Source of the DNA: Anaerohalosphaeraceae bacterium
Lineage (GTDB): Bacteria; Planctomycetota; Phycisphaerae; Sedimentisphaerales; Anaerohalosphaeraceae
NCBI GenBank assembly: GCA_035378985.1
Contig: DAOSUR010000002.1
Coordinates: 62,001 to 126,000 of the forward strand
Length of the DNA: 64,000 nucleotides
Direction of reading: 5' to 3'
Positions 57,574-64,000 of the stretch are shown in pieces; positions within the stretch are counted from its first letter, which is position 1, and the number at the start of each line of letters is the position of its first letter. The notes beneath the pieces are model-generated. The model ran no database searches. It was not told the origin of the DNA and worked only from the letters and a program-made list of their open reading frames with translations. A program made the translations under genes and the position numbers.

Positions 57574-58035
57574 CTACGGATTGATTCCCATGCTGCTTTC
57601 ACCGAGGGTCTGGTTGAGGTCGATATCGGAAATTTCATCGATAATGTCTTCAAATGAATCCTCTGCCGGGACGGTCTTTTTCTGCGGCGGCTGAGCAGCA
57701 GGGGGGACCTCTGCCGGACGCATTATCTCAATGTTTTCCGGCCGTCCATCAATCTGAACCCCGAAATAAAGTGTTCCAATCTTCAATACATCCCCCGGCT
57801 TGACCGGCGATTCAGAAACCTTTACCCCATTCAGAAAGGTCCCGTTCTTCGACCCGAGGTCTCGCACCGTCAACCGTCCCTGGTCCAGATTCAATTTACA
57901 GTGCCGGCGAGAAACGGACATCAGGGGTACACAAAGGTCGCAGTCTTTTCTCCTGCCGATTACTGTGACGGTGCTGGGCAGATGAAAGGCGCGGGTACTG
58001 CCGTCTTTTTTGAAGAGAATCAGATTGACCTCCAT
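57574..58035 (-). CDS. FHA domain protein
   Basis: A 153-residue cytoplasmic protein consisting of a forkhead-associated domain (about 1-90: VTVIGRRKDCDLCVP, SVSRRHCKL, RDLGSKNGTFLNG), which binds phosphothreonine peptides, and a Pro-rich then acidic tail (EDSFEDIIDEISDIDL). No enzymatic domain. ATG 58035 follows AAAGGAG, so the longer frame is discarded. No Ser/Thr kinase gene is in the window. It lies between rlmN and the glycoside hydrolase on the same strand. Confidence 0.85.
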   Translation of the reverse strand: MEVNLILFKKDGSTRAFHLPSTVTVIGRRKDCDLCVPLMSVSRRHCKLNLDQGRLTVRDLGSKNGTFLNGVKVSESPVKPGDVLKIGTLYFGVQIDGRPENIEIMRPAEVPPAAQPPQKKTVPAEDSFEDIIDEISDIDLNQTLGESSMGINP

Positions 58036-58152
58036 CCGGCGCTCCTTTCTGACCGAAGATTTCATTTATCATAATATTTATTATATCTATACACAATCTC
58101 TGCTTGCAAGACAAAAGACAAAAAGACCCAGCAGATACGCTTATATCTGGTT

Positions 58153-61100
58153 TTACAAATCCGGCAGTTCGATATAGTCATACCGAATCCCGCCCCAGCT
58201 GCGGATAATCTGGATAGTATTTATCCCGGCGTTCAGAGAAATGGGTATCGGTCCGAAAAGGGTCCATCGGCCGTCCGGCGTATTGCCGAACTGGAAGAAC
58301 TGATTGGGCCCGTTGTTGACCTTCAGATAATCTCCTCGTCCGCTGTAGCAGCAGACGCCTTGTGAGCGAACATAGAGATTATATATCCCTGCGGCAGGGG
58401 CCTGAACCGTCCAGATGATACGCGGTGTGCCGCTCCAGTCTATCAGGCAATAGCGTCCGCCGCCGGCCGTTGGGTCATTGTAAATCCCGCTGCTGCCGCC
58501 GACCAGCTGCGAAAGGTCGGCATCCTCCGCCTCAAACCGTCTCGGATTGGAAAGCACCTCTACACTCACATCGGCACTGTTCGATTGATTCAGGGCATTG
58601 GTGACCGTAAGTGTGAGCCGATACATACCGATTTGGGAAAAAGAAAAGGACGGATTCGGCTCTCGGGGATTGGAGCAGATGTCTTCGATTGGCGGAATCG
58701 GCTGGGCCGGTCCTGTGTACTGAAGCGTCCATTCAAACGTCAGCGGTCCCACGGCTCGAACTGTCGGATTCATTTGTATTGAGGGGGTTGTGCTTCCCTG
58801 CAGGACCAAAGTTCGGTTTTGACCGGCTGAAAGCACCTGCGGGGGACTCTGATAATTTTTCAAAAGCATCCACTGCCCGGCCATCCAGGCAAAATCCTTT
58901 TCATCGACGCGGCCGTCCCCCGTCCAGTCGCAGGCGAGATTGACGCCGTTTTGAAGCCATTCACCGGCAAGGGCTGCCAGATTGTCTAAACCCATCACCT
59001 CAGTAATTTTCACGGCAACATCCCGTTCGAACATTGGAATCGAGCTCTGCAGGATGCCGCTGGATGAATAAGCGGATGTCCCGTAAGCCGCTCCGCCCGG
59101 TGCGCGCGTCAGATAATAATCCAGATTATACCAGCCGTCATCCAGCCCCTGAACCGTCAGTGTCTGCCCCTCAATCCAGCCGTGAGCAGTTCGACCTTCC
59201 TGGCTGTCGATATCATAAATCCAGAGCAAGGCCCGCCGCTGCTCGGCAAGCCCCAGTGTATCCACATAGGAAACCGTGTTCGGTCGGAACTCATACCGCC
59301 GTATCTCTATCCAGTCCGGCCCGGTGTTGACGACTCGAACGATATGAACACCGGCTGAAATCGGCACGGAAACCTGATAATTGCTCCCGCCTGCCGGCTG
59401 CGATTGTGAATAGACAGTATTTCCGTCAATTGTAATCTGAACAGTGGCCCCGGACCCGGACACATTTTTGACAAAGAGGATAAATTGTCCCGCCTCCGGC
59501 ATATTCACATGGAAATAAGGATTGGACTTTTTGCTGCTCCAGGGCGCGTGCAGATAAACAGATAAAAAGGCCTGTCCAGTAAAACCGTCATCTGTCTGAC
59601 AGCAATGCAGTCCCTCGATCGGCATATCCTCAAAACCATCCATCAGCGGTTCAGCGACGATGATTTCATTCCCTCCGACAGTGCGAGTCAGGGGTGCCAA
59701 TGCGGCCAAATCCTCCCCTTGGGCGAAAAGACTCAGCGGAAGAAAATCCTCGCTCCAGCCGTATGGGTCAATTCGGTCCCACCACCACGGATGAGCGCTT
59801 TGTCCCAGAAAAAGGCCCGCCCAGATGCCGTTGCGAATCAACAGGCGGTCATCATCCATATTCTCTGAAATATTGCCGAACTCTCCGACCAGCACCGGCT
59901 TATGAAATCGTTCCCAAAGAGCCGGTATCATTTTCTTGGCTATGTCAATCGTGGGGCTTTCATAAGAGTGCTCCTGCACAATATCAATCTCATCCAACTC
60001 ATACAGCGAGGAAGAGAGCTGATAATAATCACTCGTGGTTACCGGGTGCCGATGCGGGTCGATGCTTTTGATATAAGCGGCCATCTGCTGATGCCATTGC
60101 CGGACTTCCTCGCGGTAGGAAGCCGTCCACCAGTTCCATGCATCCGAGCCGGTGTACTGGACCTCATTCCATAATTCCCACGCAAAAATCGCCGGCGAGT
60201 ATCCCCAGCGGGCGACAATATACCGGTATTTATTTTTGGTCAGACGAATAGCCTGGGGATGCGTAAAGAACTGTTCCGGGGCTGACAAAAATCCGCCTTC
60301 AGATGCGTATATCTGGTTATACGGGTTCTCATTCCAGTTCGGATTTACACGTGTGCTGAAGGCCCCGTGATACTGCAGGGTCAGCTGAATGGCGATGCCG
60401 TTTTGCTCCGCTGCCTCGATGACGGCATCCAGCCGCTGCGCCGTCTGCATACTCAGCCGACCTACGCCCTCAAAATACGGATGCCCCCGCCATTCGAGAA
60501 TCAGTCCGCCGTCTCCGCTCCACGGGCACATCCAGATACGCGCCCAGTTTTCGCCGACATTCTTCATTTGTTCAAAATAGTGACAAAAGCCGGCCACGCC
60601 CGCCCAGCCGCTGCCGGTCCAGGCAACATTTCGTCCGATATGGATTCGCGGCTGGCCGTTGTCATACTGGAAGGTCCGACCGTCGGAATGAATCCGGATA
60701 AATCCTTTGTCCTGCCCCGGAACGCACACAAAATGTCCGCCGGTATAAAGTGTTTGCACCCCCGATGCATCCTTCAGATAAATCGAATACGTATAAGGCC
60801 CGACCTGCGTTGGGGAGAAGCGGAATCTCCACTGTTCCGGTCCCGGATTGGAGTAGGTTTCCGGATTCGAACCGCTCACTTGATAGGGACGGTAATAAAA
60901 AGCGGGTACATACAGTGCGGTTGAATCCGGACAGGTCATCTCCGCCCAGATTTCCACAATGTCGGCATCAAATGGATTGCTGTAGGATGTATCGAGGGTG
61001 AAGACGGCTTCGTATTTTTTGTACTGTTCAATTGTGTCGGCATTCTGGGAAAAGGAAGTCAGCACAGCGGCGTATGTATTCAGGCAGAACAGCCCAAAGA

Positions 61101-61167
61101 GCCACATTGAGAATCCGCACAGGTGCGGATGACTGGTTTGCCCCCTCCGTCTTCGGCGGCTTGTCAT
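58153..61167 (-). CDS. Secreted multidomain glycoside hydrolase (DUF5060, GH5-like catalytic, dockerin-like, PKD, CBM)
   Basis: A 1004-residue exported enzyme. After an arginine-rich signal peptide (1-35) come a DUF5060 beta-domain (about 40-150), a GH5-like TIM barrel (about 165-500) with acid/base Glu335 (WELWNEV) and nucleophile Glu429 (LVGEFGN), a beta-sandwich region (about 510-640), a short dockerin-like calcium segment (near 745-780, DWTGDGRVDEKDFAWMAG), a PKD/Ig-like domain (about 790-885) and a C-terminal CBM6/35-like domain (about 890-1004; EAEDADLSQLVGG, YDYIELPDL). ATG 61167 follows GAGGAGAGG. The polysaccharide substrate cannot be told. Expected at the surface or outside the cell. 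Confidence 0.85.
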   Translation of the reverse strand: MTSRRRRRGQTSHPHLCGFSMWLFGLFCLNTYAAVLTSFSQNADTIEQYKKYEAVFTLDTSYSNPFDADIVEIWAEMTCPDSTALYVPAFYYRPYQVSGSNPETYSNPGPEQWRFRFSPTQVGPYTYSIYLKDASGVQTLYTGGHFVCVPGQDKGFIRIHSDGRTFQYDNGQPRIHIGRNVAWTGSGWAGVAGFCHYFEQMKNVGENWARIWMCPWSGDGGLILEWRGHPYFEGVGRLSMQTAQRLDAVIEAAEQNGIAIQLTLQYHGAFSTRVNPNWNENPYNQIYASEGGFLSAPEQFFTHPQAIRLTKNKYRYIVARWGYSPAIFAWELWNEVQYTGSDAWNWWTASYREEVRQWHQQMAAYIKSIDPHRHPVTTSDYYQLSSSLYELDEIDIVQEHSYESPTIDIAKKMIPALWERFHKPVLVGEFGNISENMDDDRLLIRNGIWAGLFLGQSAHPWWWDRIDPYGWSEDFLPLSLFAQGEDLAALAPLTRTVGGNEIIVAEPLMDGFEDMPIEGLHCCQTDDGFTGQAFLSVYLHAPWSSKKSNPYFHVNMPEAGQFILFVKNVSGSGATVQITIDGNTVYSQSQPAGGSNYQVSVPISAGVHIVRVVNTGPDWIEIRRYEFRPNTVSYVDTLGLAEQRRALLWIYDIDSQEGRTAHGWIEGQTLTVQGLDDGWYNLDYYLTRAPGGAAYGTSAYSSSGILQSSIPMFERDVAVKITEVMGLDNLAALAGEWLQNGVNLACDWTGDGRVDEKDFAWMAGQWMLLKNYQSPPQVLSAGQNRTLVLQGSTTPSIQMNPTVRAVGPLTFEWTLQYTGPAQPIPPIEDICSNPREPNPSFSFSQIGMYRLTLTVTNALNQSNSADVSVEVLSNPRRFEAEDADLSQLVGGSSGIYNDPTAGGGRYCLIDWSGTPRIIWTVQAPAAGIYNLYVRSQGVCCYSGRGDYLKVNNGPNQFFQFGNTPDGRWTLFGPIPISLNAGINTIQIIRSWGGIRYDYIELPDL

Positions 61168-61250
61168 CGGTCCTCTCCTCAAATCCTAACTGCCGTACCT
61201 GATTAGATTAGACCAAAATTGCCGCCGTTTTTCAAGAGCTGAACGGTCCG

Positions 61251-62333
61251 TTATTGCTGGATTTCAACCCTGACTTCGTCCGCTTCTCGGGCGGCTTTCT
61301 CGATTTGAGCTTTGGCCGACAATCGCTCCGGAATATGGGGCCGCCATTCCGAAAGGGTCAGACACTGTTCCCCAATCGACCGAAGTTTCCGGTATCGGGC
61401 TTCAAGCAACTCGTCGATGCTTTTGCGTTTTAACTGATTGAGTGTCCGCACAAGATACTGTTCAACGTTGTAAAGCGTATCGTGCAGATTTCGATGCGCA
61501 CCGCCCAGCGGTTCCGGAATAACTGCATCGATTACTCCCAGTTTGATGAGTTCTTTGGCCGTCAGTTTCAGGGCTTCGGCCGCTTGCGGTGCCTGGGTGC
61601 CGTCGTGCCAGAGAATCGCTGCACAGCCCTCCGGCGAAATCACCGAGTAATAAGCATATTCGAGCATGGCCAGCCGGTCGCCTACCCCGATTCCGAGTGC
61701 TCCGCCTGAACCGCCTTCGCCGATAACCACACAGACAATCGGGACCCGCAGCCGCGACATTTCCATCAGATTGACGGCGATGGCCTGGGCTTGCCCCCGT
61801 TCTTCGGCTCCTACCCCCGGATAGGCCCCGGGTGTATCAATCAGGGTTACAATCGGCAGGCCGAATTTCTCAGCAAACTTCATTTTCCGCAGTGCCTTGC
61901 GGTAGCCCTCCGGATTCGGACAGCCGAAATTGCAGGCGATTTTTTCCTTGATTTCCCGTCCTTTGTTTTGCCCGACAATCATCACCTTGTGTCGGCCGAT
62001 CTGTCCCAGCGCTGTAACAATCGCCTTGTCATCCCCGAAGCAGCGGTCCCCGTGCAAGGTCCGAACGTCCTTGAACATCATGCTCAAATAATCCCCTAAC
62101 AGCGGCCGGCGCGGGTGTCGGGCTACCTGAACGGTCTGCCAGGGGGTTAAGTTGCTGTATATTTTCTGCAGGAGCTCCGTCTGTTGGACCTGAAGCTGGC
62201 GGATTTTTATGGCATGTTTGCCTTGGAGGGAATCTTCGCTTTCCAACTGGGCTATCTGCTGGTCAATCTTGGCTACTTCTTCCTCAAACGGAAGATAGGG
62301 AACCGGCTGGCCGTTGCTGTTTGCACTGCTCAT
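61251..62333 (-). CDS. accA: Acetyl-CoA carboxylase, carboxyltransferase subunit alpha
   Basis: A 360-residue alpha subunit of the carboxyltransferase that makes malonyl-CoA for fatty acid synthesis. Family landmarks: N-terminal helices LPFEEEVAKIDQQIAQLE, QVARHPRRPLLGDYL, LHGDRCFGDDKAI, TLIDTPGAYPGVGAEERGQ, GEGGSGGALGIGVGDRLAM and ISPEGCAAILW. Length is slightly above the usual 310-330 owing to N- and C-terminal extensions. It is divergent from tyrA across 207 nt. Confidence 0.95.
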   Translation of the reverse strand: MSSANSNGQPVPYLPFEEEVAKIDQQIAQLESEDSLQGKHAIKIRQLQVQQTELLQKIYSNLTPWQTVQVARHPRRPLLGDYLSMMFKDVRTLHGDRCFGDDKAIVTALGQIGRHKVMIVGQNKGREIKEKIACNFGCPNPEGYRKALRKMKFAEKFGLPIVTLIDTPGAYPGVGAEERGQAQAIAVNLMEMSRLRVPIVCVVIGEGGSGGALGIGVGDRLAMLEYAYYSVISPEGCAAILWHDGTQAPQAAEALKLTAKELIKLGVIDAVIPEPLGGAHRNLHDTLYNVEQYLVRTLNQLKRKSIDELLEARYRKLRSIGEQCLTLSEWRPHIPERLSAKAQIEKAAREADEVRVEIQQ

Positions 62334-62466
62334 CGTTTAGAGGTTTCCTATAAATAAAAAAACTCTGAACACCTTTCGATGATTCAGAACATGATTTTCG
62401 CTTCTTTTTATCCTGAAATCTGGGGTGTTATGATACCAATTTCTTGGTCCAAAAGAAAGAAAAAAA

Positions 62467-62495
62467 TTGACTTTCGGAAGCACCGGCGGTACTTT
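62467..62495 (+). promoter_or_regulatory. Possible sigma-70 promoter of tyrA
   Basis: TTGACT (62467-62472), 17-bp spacer and the poor -10 TACTTT (62490-62495) in the accA-tyrA divergent gap; a leader of about 40 nt would follow. The gap holds no other structure I recognise. Confidence 0.3.
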
Positions 62496-62540
62496 CTTAA
62501 AACATTACAATTCTCCGTTTTTTGCTGTAACTAATTTTCA

Positions 62541-63413
62541 ATGAAAGAGTTAAAAAAAATCAGCGTCATTGGAATGGGTCTGTTGGGGGCCAGCATTAGT
62601 CTGGCGGCCCTTCGGGCTTTTCCATCGGTTCTGGTCTGCGGGTTCAGTCATCGTAAACAGACGCGTCAAAAAGCCCGACGGCTCCAGGTCGCCGGAGAGA
62701 TTGCCGAATCGCTCGAGGAATGTGTTCGGGATGCAGATGTAATTATCTTTGCTACACCAATAAGGACATTTCCGGTATTGTTTGGGCAGATCCGCCCTTT
62801 TGTAAAACACTCCTGTGTTATTACCGATGTCGGTTCAACCAAGCTGATGGCTCATCGGTGGGCCCGGGAGATTTTCAATTCTAACATTGCGTATGTAGGT
62901 TCGCATCCTATTGCCGGCTCCGAAAAAAGAGGGGTGGATTTTGCCCGGGATGATTTGCTGGCCGGGGCCAATTGTATTCTTACGAAAACTCCCTCCACCC
63001 GGCTGTCAGCTTTGCGTCTGTTAAAAAAATTTTGGGGACGGCTGGGCTGCCGGGTTCTGGTTATGACGCCCCAGCGTCACGACCGCATTTTCGGGCATAT
63101 CAGCCATCTGCCGCATATTGCTGCGGCGGCTCTGGTGAACGCCAACAGCGCTGATATTCTACCTTTTGCCGGCAAGGGCTTTCTGGATACCTCCCGGGTG
63201 GCCTCCGGCCCGGCCAATATTTGGACGGACATCCTTCTGACCAATCCGCGCAACTGCATTCAGGGGATTGACCGGCTGATTGCGGAATTGAAAAAAATTC
63301 GCACGGCCATCTCGCAGCAGGATGAGCGAAAAATTGAATTTCTGCTCGAAAAAGCCCGAACCAAACGGGAAAAAATGATTGCCGCCAAACTCAAACAGAA
63401 AGAACTCTTTTAA
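62541..63413 (+). CDS. tyrA: Prephenate dehydrogenase
   Basis: A 290-residue NAD(P)-dependent enzyme converting prephenate to 4-hydroxyphenylpyruvate for tyrosine synthesis. The Rossmann motif GMGLLGAS is at 11-18. Family motifs TDVGSTK, GSHPIAGSEKRG with the catalytic His, and HDRIFGHISHLPH are all present. There is no ACT regulatory domain, so feedback control by tyrosine through such a domain is not expected. ATG 62541 lacks a clear Shine-Dalgarno. purL starts 26 nt after the stop. Confidence 0.9.
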   Translation: MKELKKISVIGMGLLGASISLAALRAFPSVLVCGFSHRKQTRQKARRLQVAGEIAESLEECVRDADVIIFATPIRTFPVLFGQIRPFVKHSCVITDVGSTKLMAHRWAREIFNSNIAYVGSHPIAGSEKRGVDFARDDLLAGANCILTKTPSTRLSALRLLKKFWGRLGCRVLVMTPQRHDRIFGHISHLPHIAAAALVNANSADILPFAGKGFLDTSRVASGPANIWTDILLTNPRNCIQGIDRLIAELKKIRTAISQQDERKIEFLLEKARTKREKMIAAKLKQKELF

Positions 63414-63439
63414 TCCTCATACGGAGTTGCAAGCAGGTC

Positions 63440-64000
63440 ATGACTGTCAAACTGTGGCGTTTTGAAGTTTCGAGTAAACCGGGTTTTCGTGATGTGCACG
63501 GACAGGCCGTCTTAGCGGATATCCGCGAATGCGGGGTTTCGTCCGTTCAGGAAGTTATTTTTGCCAAAGTGTATCTGATTGAAGCCGATTTTGATGAAGT
63601 GTTTGCCCAGCGGGTCGGTCAGGAACTTCTTTGCGACCCAGTCTGTCAGGAGTTTTTAATCGGGCGAAGCACCGTGCCGGCCGGACCGATGCCCGCCTGT
63701 GTTCTGGAAGTGCATCTGAAAAGCGGTGTAACCGACCCGGTGGCAGAGTCTGTCTTATTAGCCCTCCGGGATATGGGGGCCCAGACGGTCGAGCATGTTC
63801 GAACGGCCCGCAAGTATATTCTGCTCGGAGCGCTGACCGATAAAGACCGCGACCGGATTATCCGCCGCGTTCTGGCCAACGACTGCATCGAGGAGGTAGT
63901 CATCGGTTCCGATGCCGAACCCCCCAGTCCTCATACGCGTCCTTACGAACTCCGCCTGATTGAACTGCCGATTCGCGACCTGGATGACGAGGGGCTTGTT
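63440..64000 (+). CDS. purL: Phosphoribosylformylglycinamidine synthase with N-terminal PurS-like repeats (3'-truncated by window)
   Basis: The frame runs open for 187 codons to the window end. The visible part contains two consecutive PurS-like ferredoxin-fold repeats (about 4-72 and 80-155; the second reads LEVHLKSGVTDPVAESV and KYILLGALTD) and then ELPIRDLDDEGLV, the typical entry into the PurL synthase domain. The enzyme makes formylglycinamidine ribonucleotide from FGAR, ATP and glutamine in purine synthesis. In large PurL proteins the N-terminal domain mimics a PurS dimer, which fits the duplication seen. ATG 63440 has CAGG 3 nt upstream; whether a glutaminase domain is fused at the C-terminus cannot be seen. 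Confidence 0.85.
   Translation, partial: MTVKLWRFEVSSKPGFRDVHGQAVLADIRECGVSSVQEVIFAKVYLIEADFDEVFAQRVGQELLCDPVCQEFLIGRSTVPAGPMPACVLEVHLKSGVTDPVAESVLLALRDMGAQTVEHVRTARKYILLGALTDKDRDRIIRRVLANDCIEEVVIGSDAEPPSPHTRPYELRLIELPIRDLDDEGLV

Noticed and set aside
63440..64000. Two separate purS genes at the end of the window.
   Set aside because: The two PurS-like repeats are in one uninterrupted frame that continues into PurL-type sequence, so they are the N-terminal domain of a single PurL.

Overview
The window looks like bacterial chromosome, most likely from a planctomycete-type (PVC) organism with a saccharolytic, probably anaerobic or fermentative life style. This is an inference from gene content: six Gfo/Idh/MocA oxidoreductases in one operon (five with Tat signals), a secreted sugar-isomerase/DUF1080 fusion, a type III glutamine synthetase, a DUF5060 glycoside hydrolase with a dockerin-like segment, a 2-oxoacid:ferredoxin oxidoreductase and a D-lactate dehydrogenase. 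I see no rRNA, CRISPR array, insertion sequence or phage gene, and no gene-free stretch longer than about 280 bases. One tRNA gene is present.

Layout. 1-9.4 kb: mixed metabolism and housekeeping (2-oxoacid:ferredoxin oxidoreductase beta subunit, ldhA, patB-like C-S lyase, membrane PIN-TRAM protein, an unusual ATPase-like/receiver/HPt signalling protein, clpB, quinone oxidoreductase). 9.6-29.0 kb: one tightly packed plus-strand operon of 15 genes with no gap above about 25 nt. It encodes six Gfo/Idh/MocA dehydrogenases, two xylose-isomerase-like TIM barrels (one secreted and fused to DUF1080), a HEAT-repeat protein, a seven-heme cytochrome c overlapping a cytochrome b-like membrane gene, an MFS transporter, a discoidin-like lipoprotein, an Agl23/GT39-like membrane protein and ApbE. 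It reads as an oxidative (3-keto) glycoside-cleavage locus with an apparent respiratory exit for electrons. 29.2-32.6 kb: a sodium/solute symporter and a galactokinase-like GHMP kinase, ending in an intrinsic terminator.

32.6-53.4 kb is a nitrogen-assimilation region: a NifA/NtrC-like sigma-54 activator, an outer-membrane porin-like protein, two amt-glnK pairs, type III glutamine synthetase, gltBD, glutamine-dependent nadE and carBA. Two good sigma-54 promoters precede the porin-amt-glnK and the second amt-glnK units. Pairs of ACA-N4-TGT palindromes, 30 bp apart start to start, lie upstream of both promoters at nearly the same distance (about 96 bp), and a third such pair lies in front of the activator gene. 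Together they look like the binding sites of that activator.

53.4-64 kb: tRNA-Arg(TCG), a small sulfotransferase-like gene, a minus-strand rlmN-plsY-(GNAT/class V aminotransferase fusion) operon, an FHA protein, a large secreted glycoside hydrolase, accA, then divergently tyrA and the start of a purL gene that runs off the window.
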